Shown here: positions 54,534 to 63,896 of the stretch, in pieces
Layout of the letters: each line of letters starts with the position of its first letter
Numbering within the stretch: the first letter of the stretch is position 1
Program-made: the position numbers and the translations under genes
The notes under the pieces: generated by a model
Told to the model about the DNA's origin: nothing
The model's input: the letters and a program-made list of their open reading frames with translations, nothing else
Databases searched by the model: none
Source: Novosphingobium sp. Rr 2-17
GTDB taxonomy: Bacteria > Pseudomonadota > Alphaproteobacteria > Sphingomonadales > Sphingomonadaceae
NCBI RefSeq assembly: GCF_000272475.1
Contig: NZ_AKFJ01000014.1
Location: forward strand, 45,076 to 109,075
Length of the DNA: 64,000 bases
Direction of reading: 5' to 3'

Positions 54534-56092
54534 CAAGCCACTTCTTCCTCGGGCAGTTCCAAACGCGGGAAGACGCCGACTGGCTTGTCGATCCGGAAGC
54601 CTGAAGCGACAAGATCGACCAACCATTCGGGGTTTTCAAGCGAAGCGAAGACCCGCTCGTTTGCTGGAACGCCCATTTGGTCGAGCAAAGCATCGATTGA
54701 GGTAGGCACGACGGGGCGCACCGCGATCGCCAGGGCGCGCACGGCCTGGAACAACGTCATCAGCACCGCTTCCATGCGGACCGGGTCGGTCTTGCGCAGA
54801 GTCCACGGCGCCTGTTCATCGACATACTGGTTGCACGCGAACACGGCGCGCATCCATGCTTCCAGACCATCGCTGAAAGCCAGGTCGGTAAAGGCGCGGC
54901 GTAAGCCGGCGATGCCCAGATCGACGGCGGCGAATAGGGCTTCGTCCGCATCCGAAAGCGGAAAATCTGCCTTCAATATGCCATCCATGTTCTTGAAAAT
55001 CATGGAAAGGCTGCGCTGAGCCAAGTTACCGAAGCTGTTCGCCAGCTCTGCGTTGGCGCGCGTCACGATGGCTTCGGGCGAGTAAGATCCATCCTGCCCG
55101 AACGCGACTTCGCGCAGCAGGAAGTAACGCAGCGGATCGACACCATACGTCTCGGCCAAGCCGATCGGATCGGTGACGTTCCCGAGCGATTTGGATTCTT
55201 TCTGCCCGCGATTGAGCAGGAAACCGTGGCCAAACACTTGCTTGGGAATCGGGAGCCCAGCACTCATCAGGAACGCGGGCCAGTAGACCGCGTGGAACCG
55301 CACGATGTCCTTGCCAATGAGATGAAGGTCCGCCGGCCAGAACCTGGCAACGTCGCCGGTCTCATCGGGGAAACCGAGGCCGGTCAGGTAGTTCGTCAGG
55401 GCATCGACCCAGACGTACATGACGTGGCCTTCGCTGCCCGGCACCTTGATGCCCCAATCGAAGCTGGTGCGCGAAACCGAGAGATCGCGCAATCCGCCCT
55501 CAACGAATCGGGCGATTTCGTTCCGGCGGCTTTCGGGGCGAAGGAAGTCGCTCGAGCCGTAAAGCTCCAGCAGGCGGTCCTGGTATTTCGATAGCCGGAA
55601 GAACCAGGTTTCCTCGACCGTCCATTCGACCGGGGTGCCTTGGGGGGACAGCTTCGCGCCATCTTCTCCTACGATGAGTTCGCTTTCATCGTAGTACGCC
55701 TCGTCACGGACCGAATACCAACCTTCGTAACGGTCGAGATAGAGGTCACCGTTCGCTTCCATGCGCCGCCACAGTTCCTGGCTGGCCTCATGATGACGCG
55801 GTTCGGTCGTGCGGATGAAGACATCATAATCGATGTTCAGTGCGTCGCACATCGACTTGAAATACCCGGACATTTCCGTCGCCAATTCCATCGGTGTCTG
55901 GCCGACGTCACGGGCTTTCTGGACCATTTTCAGTCCATGCTCGTCCGTGCCGGTTTGAAAGCGCACGTCGAAGGCTTCCGCCTTTTTGTAGCGGGCAATG
56001 ACGTCGGCGGCGATCGCTTCGTAGGCATGGCCGATGTGGGGCTTGCCGTTGGGATAGCTGATCGCGGTGGTGATGTAATAAGGCTCGCCCAT
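54533..56092 (-). CDS. metG: Methionyl-tRNA synthetase
   Basis: Charges tRNA-Met with methionine; class Ia enzyme of 519 residues. The HIGH motif occurs as PHIGHAYEA near residue 17, and the KMSKS loop as KESKS (GQKESKSLGNVTDPIG). There is no zinc-binding cysteine cluster and no C-terminal tRNA-binding domain, so it is the short alphaproteobacterial form. The ATG at 56092 gives the typical EPYYITTAISYPNGKPHIGH start. It lies 29 bp downstream of holB. Confidence 0.97.
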   Translation of the reverse strand: MGEPYYITTAISYPNGKPHIGHAYEAIAADVIARYKKAEAFDVRFQTGTDEHGLKMVQKARDVGQTPMELATEMSGYFKSMCDALNIDYDVFIRTTEPRHHEASQELWRRMEANGDLYLDRYEGWYSVRDEAYYDESELIVGEDGAKLSPQGTPVEWTVEETWFFRLSKYQDRLLELYGSSDFLRPESRRNEIARFVEGGLRDLSVSRTSFDWGIKVPGSEGHVMYVWVDALTNYLTGLGFPDETGDVARFWPADLHLIGKDIVRFHAVYWPAFLMSAGLPIPKQVFGHGFLLNRGQKESKSLGNVTDPIGLAETYGVDPLRYFLLREVAFGQDGSYSPEAIVTRANAELANSFGNLAQRSLSMIFKNMDGILKADFPLSDADEALFAAVDLGIAGLRRAFTDLAFSDGLEAWMRAVFACNQYVDEQAPWTLRKTDPVRMEAVLMTLFQAVRALAIAVRPVVPTSIDALLDQMGVPANERVFASLENPEWLVDLVASGFRIDKPVGVFPRLELPEEEVA

Positions 56093-56120
56093 GCGGCGTC
56101 GCGCTTCCTGTTCGTTGCTG

Positions 56121-57095
56121 TTAGCGAGCCGCTTCTCTAGGCATAGCGGTGGACGCCAGCAACCCGCCAATTTCCATGACGAGCAGGCCGGAATCGAAAT
56201 TATAGGTTGGCGCCTGCGTGGCCAGCTTGGTCAGCACGGCATAGGCCTCGATGATGCGCACTTGCCGATTGAGCGGCGCTCGCCCCAGTTCGGCAGCAAG
56301 CGCGGTGCGGGCAAGCTCCAGCACCGCCAGTTGCCGGCCCCGCGCCGGGCGCGCGCCCATTTCGTCGGCCAAGGCGCCGCGCAAGTGAAAGTCGGGATCG
56401 CCGCGCTCCAGGATGTCCTGCATGAGCCGGTGGAGCGCGCCCAGATCGTGCTCGACGAAAGCCAGGGCTACGCCGGGCGACCCATTCGCAGCGTCAATCG
56501 CTGCCAGGCGTGCGGCCGGATTGCTCTGCGGAAAGTCATTGGCGATCATCGCATCGATTTCCGACGCAGACAGCGCGGCGAAACGCAGGATTCGGCACCG
56601 TGACCGGATCGTCGGCAGCAAGCGGCCAGGCTGGTGAGACACCAGCAGGAAGAAAGTGCCGACCGGAGGCTCCTCCAAGGCCTTGAGCAGCGCGTTGACC
56701 GCGCCTTTCTCAAGATCGTCGGCGGGATCGATCACGATTGCGCGCCGGTCGCCCAGCGTGGGCTTGGTGGACAGACGGCGGATCATCTCGCGCACCTGGT
56801 CGACGGTGATGTTCCGCTTGGTCTGGTAGGGTTTGCCCTCAGCCTTCTTCTTGGCCTCGTCGTCGTTGGCGGGCAGGTGTTCCAGGATATGGATGTCAGG
56901 ATGGGCAGCGACATCAGGACGCGCGCCGCCCGGTTCGCGCACGAGTTCGGCAGCGGCGGCGCGGGCGAATTCGTGTTTACCCAGCCCCTTGGCGCCCGCA
57001 AGCAGCCAGGCATGGTGCATCCGTTCTGACTGGATGGCGGAGATCCATTCCCGCCATGCCGCATCTTGACCGATGAAGGGCTTGTCCGCGTTCAT
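56121..57095 (-). CDS. holB: DNA polymerase III delta-prime subunit
   Basis: Part of the clamp loader that opens the beta clamp. The 324 residues have the AAA+ P-loop-like AGAKGLGKHEFARAAA and a region with IRSRCRILRFAALS, matching delta-prime; the zinc-finger cysteines of E. coli HolB are not visible. Overlaps tmk by 4 bp. The tmk-holB-metG-tatD order is common in alphaproteobacteria and in Gram-positive relatives and supports the assignment. Confidence 0.92.
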   Translation of the reverse strand: MNADKPFIGQDAAWREWISAIQSERMHHAWLLAGAKGLGKHEFARAAAAELVREPGGARPDVAAHPDIHILEHLPANDDEAKKKAEGKPYQTKRNITVDQVREMIRRLSTKPTLGDRRAIVIDPADDLEKGAVNALLKALEEPPVGTFFLLVSHQPGRLLPTIRSRCRILRFAALSASEIDAMIANDFPQSNPAARLAAIDAANGSPGVALAFVEHDLGALHRLMQDILERGDPDFHLRGALADEMGARPARGRQLAVLELARTALAAELGRAPLNRQVRIIEAYAVLTKLATQAPTYNFDSGLLVMEIGGLLASTAMPREAAR

Positions 57096-57733
57096 GCGAG
57101 CAGCGGCGCCAGCGCCTGAAGGACCAGAGTGTGGGTCTGTTCGGGCGTGGCGTTACCGTCGATCCGGGCGAAGCGGGCAGGTTCGGCATCGGCCAGGGCG
57201 CCGAAAGCAGCGCCTACCCGCGCATGGTAGTCCCCCCCACGCGAACCGATGCGGTCGCTGTTGCCAGCATCGCGCAAGGTTAGGCGTTGACTGGCGATAT
57301 CGGACGAAACCTCGATCAGCACGGTCAGGTCGGGCAGCAGACCATCGCTGCCCACTTGGTGCAATGCCAGGATGTCATGGTCAGACAACCCGCTGCCCCC
57401 GCCCTGATAGGCGCGGCTAGAATCGAGATAGCGATCACAAACGACCCACGCGCCGCGCGCCACGGCAGGGAGGATCAAGCGATGGACGTGATCGGAACGC
57501 GCAGCGGCGAACAGCAGTGCCTCCGCGCGCGGGTTCCAGCTTTCACCGCCATCCCCCGTCACGCCGTCGAGAAGCAGCGCGCGGATCGCCTCCGCTCCCG
57601 GAGTGCCCCCCGGCTCACGTGTAACGACGACTTCCAGCCCGCGCGCGCGCAAGGCATCTGCGAGCATCCGGGCTTGGGTGGACTTGCCCGCCCCCTCCCC
57701 GCCTTCGAGCGCAATGAACTTTCCCACCATCAT
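57092..57733 (-). CDS. tmk: Thymidylate kinase
   Basis: Phosphorylates dTMP to dTDP. The 213 residues contain the P-loop FIALEGGEGAGKSTQ, the DRX-type CDRYLDSSRAYQGGG lid region and TREPGGTPGAEAIR, the substrate-binding signature of bacterial TMP kinase. The ATG at 57733 overlaps the dacC-like stop as ATGA; a second ATG follows at once. Transcribed with holB and metG. Confidence 0.97.
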   Translation of the reverse strand: MMVGKFIALEGGEGAGKSTQARMLADALRARGLEVVVTREPGGTPGAEAIRALLLDGVTGDGGESWNPRAEALLFAAARSDHVHRLILPAVARGAWVVCDRYLDSSRAYQGGGSGLSDHDILALHQVGSDGLLPDLTVLIEVSSDIASQRLTLRDAGNSDRIGSRGGDYHARVGAAFGALADAEPARFARIDGNATPEQTHTLVLQALAPLLA

Positions 57734-58908
57734 GAAACGAGGTGGATAGCCCCTGCGATCAGTCTGTCCAGAGCCCCGCCCTTGGCCACGTCACGCCCAG
57801 CATAGAGAGGCACCCGGCCCGGCGCGAGACCGGCGACGTTGATCTCCAGTTCCGCGACCTGATCGCCCTTACGAATCGGCGCCTGCAACGGGCCTTTGTA
57901 ACGCACCGCGAGCGTTATCTTCTGGTGGCCACCTGTGGGCAACGTCGCGTGAACCTCGCGGTTGGCCACGAGCGGAACGCTTTGCGCATTACCGTCCTGC
58001 ACCTGGGCGCGGGCGATCGTCTGACCTTGATCGAACAAGTGCCGAGCCTGCCAGGCGGAAAACCCCCATTCGAGCAATGCACGCGCAACGTTGTCGCGCA
58101 CTTTGGGCTTGGGGGAGCCGGCTAGCACCATCACTAGCCGCCGGCCATCGCGTTCGGCAGTGCCCAGGAAGTTGTAACCGGCCTCGCGCGTGTAGCCGGT
58201 CTTGATGCCGTCCGCGCCGGGCACCACGCCCACAGTGGGATCGTGGCTGCGCATGGCGACATCGCGCCAGAACCAGTGCTTCTGGCCCGAAAACTCGCGA
58301 TACAGCGACGGATAGCGCGTAATCATCGCATCGGCGAGCCGCACAAGGTCGCTGGCGGTCACGTAAGTATGGCCGTCATCCATCCACCCATTGGGCGTGT
58401 TGTAATGACTGCCCGTCATGCCCAGGCGCCTGGCGGCATCGTTCATCTTCGCGGTCCACTGCGGCACGCTGCCGGCGTAGCCTTCGCCTAGAACGATGGA
58501 GGCGTCATTGGCGGACGCCGTCATGATCCCATGGAGCAAGTCGCGCGTGGTCGGCCAGTCCTTGCGGGTGAGGTACATGTTGGTGCCCTTGGCGAACCAT
58601 TCCTTCTCGGTCTCGGGCCGCTCGTTGAAGCGGCGATCGAGCGAGAGACGGCCTGCCCCGATCTCTTCGAACGCGACATAGGCCGTCATCACCTTGGTGA
58701 CCGAGGCGGGTAGGAAAGGCACGTCTGGCCGGCGCTGGACGAGCACTTGGCCCGAGCCGATGTCGACCAGCAGGCTGACCGGGATCTGTGCCAGTTCAGG
58801 CGGGGGCACCGGTACCGGCGCGCTAGCGGCGGCAGAGGCAGGCGCAACGGAGGAGGCAACGCTCACCGGTAATGCAAGCGCGAAGAGCAACGACACGTAG
58901 TACTTCAA
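57730..58908 (-). CDS. D-alanyl-D-alanine carboxypeptidase (PBP5/DacC type)
   Basis: Periplasmic peptidoglycan enzyme that trims the terminal D-Ala of pentapeptides. The 392 residues have a signal peptide (ending around APASAAAS), the acylating SxxK (PASVTKVM), SxN (SAND) and KTG (GIKTGYTREAGYN), followed by the C-terminal PBP5 beta domain. I place the start at TTG 58908 (LKYYVSLLFAL) with GGGAGA nine bases upstream; a TTG at 58935 or GTG at 58896 is possible. The C-terminal amphipathic membrane anchor (DRLIAGAIHLVS) is recognisable. It lies 70 bp past the rlpA-like gene. Confidence 0.93.
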   Translation of the reverse strand: MKYYVSLLFALALPVSVASSVAPASAAASAPVPVPPPELAQIPVSLLVDIGSGQVLVQRRPDVPFLPASVTKVMTAYVAFEEIGAGRLSLDRRFNERPETEKEWFAKGTNMYLTRKDWPTTRDLLHGIMTASANDASIVLGEGYAGSVPQWTAKMNDAARRLGMTGSHYNTPNGWMDDGHTYVTASDLVRLADAMITRYPSLYREFSGQKHWFWRDVAMRSHDPTVGVVPGADGIKTGYTREAGYNFLGTAERDGRRLVMVLAGSPKPKVRDNVARALLEWGFSAWQARHLFDQGQTIARAQVQDGNAQSVPLVANREVHATLPTGGHQKITLAVRYKGPLQAPIRKGDQVAELEINVAGLAPGRVPLYAGRDVAKGGALDRLIAGAIHLVS

Positions 58909-58977
58909 GACTGGTATTCTCCCGCGCGCTGGCAAGGCGCCTTGATCGCGCGACTGACCGGGCCGTTTGCCCCCCGG

Positions 58978-60018
58978 TTAGTTCACGTTCTGGATTCGCG
59001 CGTCCTTATAGCCCGCCCGCTTCGCCTTCTCCAGCGCTCCTGCGGCGCTATCCCGGTTGCCGTAAGGCCCTAGGTACACGCGCCAGAAAGCACCGGATTT
59101 GGTGACTTTTCCGCCGAGTTTCGCCGCCAGTCCGCGCGCATTTGCCTCCAAGGAGAACGCGCCGACCTGTACGATAGCCGCGCCGCGTCGCGCCGCCGGT
59201 TCGCCCACCCGCGCAGGTGCAGCGGAGGGGGCGGCCTTGGGAGCGACCGGTTTTGGTGTGGGTTTTAGGATAGGCTTAGGCTGGGCGGCTTTCGGTGTCG
59301 GCGGTGCGACTGGGGCCGAAATCGGCGAGGGCTCGCGTGCGCCCCCTTCCGGTCGGATCGGCGGGCGGTTGACCGACATCTGTGCCAACGCCTCGGCAGG
59401 AACGCCAGTCGGCATCGCGGGAGGGATCGATGGAGGTGGCAGTAGTGGCGATTGGTCGGCCAGCTTGCGACGCAGAACCTTGAGCAAACCCTCGGGCGTC
59501 TCGATCCGTTCCGGCGCACTGCCACCGGAACGCAACAGCGCACGCTCCTGTTCGGGCGGGTTCACGCGGCGCACGCGTACTGGCGCGTTCGATCCAGGCG
59601 CAACGCCAAGTTGCTGGGCGGCCAACGGCGAGAGTTCGGTCAGGACGTCATTGAGCATCGGCCCGCGCTTGACGATGCGCAACAGGATCGTGCGCCCGGT
59701 ATCGAGCGAGGTAACTTCTGCATAGCTGGGGATCGGCAGCGTCTTGTGCGCTGCGCTGACACCGGCGAGCGATCCGTCGGTCCCCACGTCGGCCTTGCCC
59801 ACGGCATCGTAGTTCATCTGATCGGTAGGCGTCCATACGGTGCTGCCGATGGTGAACGGATCGCCGACCGTGACCGGATAATCGGCTGCCGGCCCGGTGA
59901 CATGGATCGGTGCAGGCGGCACGCCACCGCCTTTGTCCTTTGCCACGGCAGGGCCGCTACTCAGTACGATCAACGCCGCCAGCATCAGCGCCGCCGATCG
60001 GTTAATGGGAAATCTCAT
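58978..60018 (-). CDS. RlpA-like double-psi beta-barrel / SPOR protein, probably catalytically impaired
   Basis: Envelope protein of 346 residues: signal peptide (about 1-26, ending GPAVAK), RlpA-like double-psi beta-barrel (about 70-140), a Pro/Ala-rich linker (about 200-270) and a C-terminal SPOR domain (about 275-346; VQVGAFSLEANARGLAAKL, YLGPYGNRDSA) that binds denuded glycan at the septum. The barrel keeps AAHKTLP (His91), but where active RlpA lytic transglycosylases read NDRGPF it reads VKRGPM with Lys117 instead of Asp, and the GE before the His is not present. The ATG at 60018 overlaps the end of mltB by 17 bp, which links the two. Confidence 0.88.
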   Translation of the reverse strand: MRFPINRSAALMLAALIVLSSGPAVAKDKGGGVPPAPIHVTGPAADYPVTVGDPFTIGSTVWTPTDQMNYDAVGKADVGTDGSLAGVSAAHKTLPIPSYAEVTSLDTGRTILLRIVKRGPMLNDVLTELSPLAAQQLGVAPGSNAPVRVRRVNPPEQERALLRSGGSAPERIETPEGLLKVLRRKLADQSPLLPPPSIPPAMPTGVPAEALAQMSVNRPPIRPEGGAREPSPISAPVAPPTPKAAQPKPILKPTPKPVAPKAAPSAAPARVGEPAARRGAAIVQVGAFSLEANARGLAAKLGGKVTKSGAFWRVYLGPYGNRDSAAGALEKAKRAGYKDARIQNVN

Positions 60019-61051
60019 CTGCAAGCAACCCCACGGACATCGCGTAGTAGTTCGAGCAATTGTACTGGAGGATGACCCGATAATTACCGGTTAACAGATA
60101 AGCCGGGGTGCCGGGGCCATCGGGCTGGAACAGGCTGGCAAGCACACCGTCGCCGATCGACGCTTGAGGCATCACACCCAAGGCGCGCCATTGGCCCACG
60201 GTCTTCCACTGCGAATGGCGCGCGTGAACCTTCTGGCAAGTCGGGGCGGATAGCTTGGTCGCAAAGGTTTCGGGACGCAGCCCTGCAGGCAGGCTGACCC
60301 GCACCCCCCAAGGCTCGCCGGGACGCCAGCCGGCATCGCGAAAATAGTTCGCGATCGAAGCCAAGGTGTCCGCCGAGTTGGAAAAGATGTCGGCACGCTG
60401 ATCGCCATCGCCATCGACGGCAAGTCGCAGATAGACGCTGGGGAGGAACTGCGGATAGCCGAATGCCCCTGCCCAGCTTCCCTTCAACTTTTCGGGCGGC
60501 ACCCCGCGATCGACCATCTTGAGCAACGCGATCAACTCGCCCTCGAACAAGTCCCGGCGGCGGCCTTCCCAGGCCAGCGTCGCCAGCGAGCGCGCCAGAT
60601 CGAAATCGCCGACATAGCTGCCGAAATTGGTCTCATGCCCCCAGATCGCGAACAGGATCGGGGCCGGCACCCCGTAGCGCCGCTCGATCGCCGGCAGCAT
60701 CGGTGCCAGTTGCGCATACCTAGCCTGGCCGCGTGAAATGATCGAGGCGCCGAGATGCTGCGCCAGATACGGCGCCAGCGGCGGCGGCGTGGCGCTTTGG
60801 CTACCAGGCTGCGAGGTATCGAGCGCGATCACACGCGGATTGGCGGCAAGCCCCGTCAGCATCCGCCCAATCGTCGCCTCGCTCACCCCCTGCGCCCGCG
60901 CGTGAGAGGCCACCGTTTGCATGTAGGCGTCGAAGCTTTCGGACTGGGCGTTGGCCTGCATGGCCGGCATCGGCAGGATCAGCAGGCCGGCAATCAACGC
61001 CGCACCACGCAAGGACATCAGGGCTCGCATCAGCGATAGAACGCGCGTCAT
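60002..61051 (-). CDS. mltB: Lytic murein transglycosylase B
   Basis: Peptidoglycan-cleaving enzyme of 349 residues that produces 1,6-anhydro-muropeptides. Signal peptide with hydrophobic core about 15-34; no lipobox cysteine is visible, so it may be soluble in the periplasm and not a lipoprotein like E. coli MltB. The catalytic glutamate sits in AIWGHETNFGSYVG; GSWAGAFGYPQFLPSVYLRLAVDGDGD and a C-terminal GNYRVILQYN are characteristic of the SLT-MltB group. First gene of the minus-strand run. Confidence 0.94.
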   Translation of the reverse strand: MTRVLSLMRALMSLRGAALIAGLLILPMPAMQANAQSESFDAYMQTVASHARAQGVSEATIGRMLTGLAANPRVIALDTSQPGSQSATPPPLAPYLAQHLGASIISRGQARYAQLAPMLPAIERRYGVPAPILFAIWGHETNFGSYVGDFDLARSLATLAWEGRRRDLFEGELIALLKMVDRGVPPEKLKGSWAGAFGYPQFLPSVYLRLAVDGDGDQRADIFSNSADTLASIANYFRDAGWRPGEPWGVRVSLPAGLRPETFATKLSAPTCQKVHARHSQWKTVGQWRALGVMPQASIGDGVLASLFQPDGPGTPAYLLTGNYRVILQYNCSNYYAMSVGLLADEISH

Positions 61052-61219
61052 CCGCGAAGGCTTCGCACAAACCGCACCACTTGCAAATGACCTGCCCTCC
61101 CCCGGCAGTGGAAAGCCACCGCACGCCGCGCTCCATCCACCGAAAGTGCGTCTATAACACTTTCGTCACATACGCCCCCTTGCGCCACACAACGGTTGGG
61201 CTATGCGCGGAACCCGAAC

Positions 61220-61309
61220 GGACAGGTGGCCGAGTGGTTTAAGGCAGCGGTCTTGAAAACCGCCGTGGGTGCAAGCTCACCGTGGGTTCGAATCCCACCC
61301 TGTCCGCCA
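61220..61309 (+). tRNA. tRNA-Ser (anticodon TGA)
   Basis: Acceptor GGACAGG pairs with CCTGTCC; anticodon stem GCGGT/ACCGC has loop CTTGAAA giving TGA (reads TCA). The long variable arm (GTGGGTGCAAGCTCAC) and T arm (GTGGG-TTCGAAT-CCCAC) fit class II tRNA-Ser. Discriminator G and encoded CCA. Confidence 0.97.
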
Positions 61310-61630
61310 AAAACCATTATATTTTAGTTGTTTAGCGGCGTTCACTGGCGGCATGGCGATTTTTGCGCCCACTTTTAATTGCGCTGCCTTGGAATCACCA
61401 AGGCGATTGTGAAGCTCTGACATGGATATCGGCGCTGATTCCCATGGTGGTTTAGAAGGCCAAGCGGTCTGCGCTGCGTTTATATGAAACTTTTGAGTGG
61501 CGGCTGTCGGATGCAGCTATATTGCCGGATTTGGTTCGCCGGCAGCAGCCGGATGCAATGGCATCTGTCAGCTTGCCCCGACGCCAGAGATATCATGGGC
61601 GCGAGTAGCTGACCCATCGCACCTTTGAGG
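61310..61630. other. Non-coding stretch after tRNA-Ser
   Basis: 321 bp without a convincing gene. It starts with an AT-rich piece (ATTATATTTTAGTTG) and has a small palindrome CCTTGG AATCA CCAAGG near 61389. GC content is visibly lower than around it. Short frames in both strands lack RBS and composition support. tRNA 3' ends are common integration sites, but no direct repeat of the tRNA end or integrase remnant is seen. Confidence 0.5.
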
Positions 61631-62545
61631 CTAACGTTGGACAGATCGCTCGTCCCAGACCGCGAGCACTTCGCCTGTCGCCACATTCTCTATGCGAACT
61701 TCCTCAAAGTTCGCAATCAAGACGCACATCGGGCGGTGAGCCGCTCCTGCAGGTTGAATGCAATGCACGGGAGCTGCCGCAGCGGCATTTTCTAGCTTTC
61801 CGATCAACCGCAGAATTAAACCAGCCGACGCATCCCAGTCTTTCGTCGCTACGCGTTCGACCGTTTCAAACCCGCGTTGTTTGGCTCGACCAGCCGCAGC
61901 ACTGAGTTGAGCGATAGCCAGCGTTTGCCCAGGCGGCGGGGTTGGGGAAACAGGCTGTTCGGCGGTAGCGGCTGGCAATTGGACTGAGCATTGGGCACGC
62001 GATGACCACGGTCGTTCGATCCAGAACCCTGCGAGTGTTGCGTCGTCTTGTTGCAGTCCCCATTCTTTCGCAGGCCAGGTTGCCGGCTTTGCCCAAATAC
62101 GAATCACGCTGGCATCTTCGTTTATTTGCCAACCCATCGCAGTGTTGGAGGTCTGAACCGAGGGCCCTGAGCAGCCAAAGGGCAACGTCAATTCAAAACG
62201 CTTATCTGCCGCATCCATCACGCTTTGGGGCATTGGCGTTCCGGACGCCTGCGCATCAGTGGCCTGCCTGGCGAGTTCAAGCAGTTCGGCGCGGCCCAAT
62301 GTCCGTGGAGGATTGGGCGCTGCGACTGGCTCGGGTGGCGATGAGCTCACGACGGTAGGCGCAATAGTGGCTTTTTGATCAGAAACCGTCGAGCGCCCTA
62401 GCAGAAAGCCTGTGCCTCCAACCAAGGCGGTCGCAAGCAGACCGGCCGCGATGACCTGCCTGCTTCCTCTGATGCTCGGTTCGTGCATATGTCTTTGATA
62501 GCGAAACCTTCTGTGAGCTCCAGACCCAATTGTCTTTTTCTCCAT
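61631..62545 (-). CDS. Hypothetical membrane-anchored protein
   Basis: Protein of 304 residues: a basic cytosolic tail, one transmembrane segment (about 32-50, QVIAAGLLATALVGGTGFLLG), a Pro/Ser linker and a compact domain from about 85 with FGCSGPSVQ, AMGWQINEDASVIRIWAKPATW and two later cysteine-bearing pieces (AQCSVQL, VHCIQPAG...PMCVLIANFEEVRIEN). Four cysteines suggest disulfides in the periplasm. I recognise no named family. The ATG at 62545 has AAGG upstream; an ATG at 62488 would shorten the tail. It is divergent from the SLC13-type carrier. Confidence 0.7.
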   Translation of the reverse strand: MEKKTIGSGAHRRFRYQRHMHEPSIRGSRQVIAAGLLATALVGGTGFLLGRSTVSDQKATIAPTVVSSSPPEPVAAPNPPRTLGRAELLELARQATDAQASGTPMPQSVMDAADKRFELTLPFGCSGPSVQTSNTAMGWQINEDASVIRIWAKPATWPAKEWGLQQDDATLAGFWIERPWSSRAQCSVQLPAATAEQPVSPTPPPGQTLAIAQLSAAAGRAKQRGFETVERVATKDWDASAGLILRLIGKLENAAAAAPVHCIQPAGAAHRPMCVLIANFEEVRIENVATGEVLAVWDERSVQR

Positions 62546-62585
62546 TGACCTTGACAGCACGCGACCGGCACCCGAGGCGTCAGGT

Positions 62586-63896
62586 ATGAGCCTCGACCAA
62601 GTCCTTACACTTGTCGTTCTGGGTGCCGTGGTGGCTGCGCTGATTTGGGACAAGGTGCGCGCAGACGTCGTTGCCCTGACGGGTGCTGCCGCGTTGCTTA
62701 TGACCGGCGTGGTGCGTCCCGTTGATGTTCAGGGTGCGTTCGCCAGCCCTGCTATCATCGCGTTGGCATCATTGTTCGTGATTGCTTACGCGTTGGAGCT
62801 GTCCGGTCTGCTGGACCGGGCGATCGCTGCAGCAGTATCGATGTGCCGACGGATGGGGGTCGCGGGCATGTGGCTGTTGTTGAGCATGATCGGCTCGGTA
62901 TCGTGTTTCCTTAATTCCACCCCAATCGTGGTGCTGGGCGCGCCGGTCGTGCGCGATGTCGCCACCGCGCTGAACCTGTCGCCCAAGCGGTTTCTAATTC
63001 CACTGTCCTACATCACGATCCTAACCGGCTGCTGCACGCTGATCGGCACGTCTACCAACCTGCTGGTCGATGACATGGCGCGCCTGGCAGGCCAGCCTCG
63101 CTTTGGCATATTCGAGATTACGCCCGTCGGTATCCCGATGGCGCTGGCAGGCGGCCTGTACCTCTTTCTTGTCAGCAAACGGCTTCTGGGCGGTGTGCAC
63201 GAACTGGAGGCCGGCGATGCCCCGGCGGATGCGATCGCTCAAAACCAGATGGGCGGCGCACAAGTAGGCGATCCGCAATTGTTCGCCGAACCAAGGCCGC
63301 TCAATCCGACCAAGGCGGCAATAGCGCTTGGCGTGTTCATCGGCGCCGTCGCCCTAGCGACCGCGAACGTGGCACCCATTGCAGCGACCGCATTTGCAGG
63401 CGCCGTACTTCTTATCCTGCTGCGGGTAATCAGCGCCGACGAAGCCTATGGCGGACTTCGCCCGCAAATTCTCATCCTCATCGCCGGCATGGTCGTGATC
63501 GGCATTGCCATGGAACAGAGCGGCCTTGCCGCTGGCGCATCGAAGCTGCTGATCAGCAGCGTCCATGGCCTGAGCCCGCTCGTGACACTCATTGTCCTTT
63601 ACCTTTTGACAATGGTGCTGACCGAGTTGTTATCCAATGCGACGGTGGCCGTACTCATTACGCCCATTGCCGTCGCCTTGGCGGAGAGCCTGGGCGTCAG
63701 TCCGCGCCCCTTTCTAGTCTGCGTAATGATGGCGGCGAGCGCTGCGTTCGCCACTCCGTTCGGCTACCAGACCAATGTGATCGTCTATCAGATGGCGGGC
63801 TACCGCTACATGGACTTCGTGCGCATCGGCTTGCCGCTCAACCTCATCACCTTTGTGATCGCCATTATGGCCATCACGCGCTTCTTCCCCTTCTGA
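62586..63896 (+). CDS. SLC13/DASS-type anion permease (short form)
   Basis: Inner-membrane carrier of 436 residues with about 11 hydrophobic segments. The sodium-motif region LTGCCTLIGTSTNLLVDDM and a second half with TELLSNATVAVLITPIAVALAESLG and FATPFGYQTNVIVYQMAGYRYMDF fit the divalent-anion or citrate (CitMHS) group. Unlike the common ~590-residue bacterial SLC13 proteins it lacks the two internal TrkA-C domains and has only a short hydrophilic middle (about 195-235). The substrate (sulfate, dicarboxylate or similar) is not readable. The ATG at 62586 starts SLDQVLTLVVLG. The final 100 bp of the window hold nothing recognisable. Confidence 0.87.
   Translation: MSLDQVLTLVVLGAVVAALIWDKVRADVVALTGAAALLMTGVVRPVDVQGAFASPAIIALASLFVIAYALELSGLLDRAIAAAVSMCRRMGVAGMWLLLSMIGSVSCFLNSTPIVVLGAPVVRDVATALNLSPKRFLIPLSYITILTGCCTLIGTSTNLLVDDMARLAGQPRFGIFEITPVGIPMALAGGLYLFLVSKRLLGGVHELEAGDAPADAIAQNQMGGAQVGDPQLFAEPRPLNPTKAAIALGVFIGAVALATANVAPIAATAFAGAVLLILLRVISADEAYGGLRPQILILIAGMVVIGIAMEQSGLAAGASKLLISSVHGLSPLVTLIVLYLLTMVLTELLSNATVAVLITPIAVALAESLGVSPRPFLVCVMMAASAAFATPFGYQTNVIVYQMAGYRYMDFVRIGLPLNLITFVIAIMAITRFFPF

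Noticed and set aside
61480..61686. 68-codon minus-strand frame after tRNA-Ser
   Set aside because: Overlaps the 3' end of the hypothetical membrane-anchored gene in another frame, no RBS, irregular composition.
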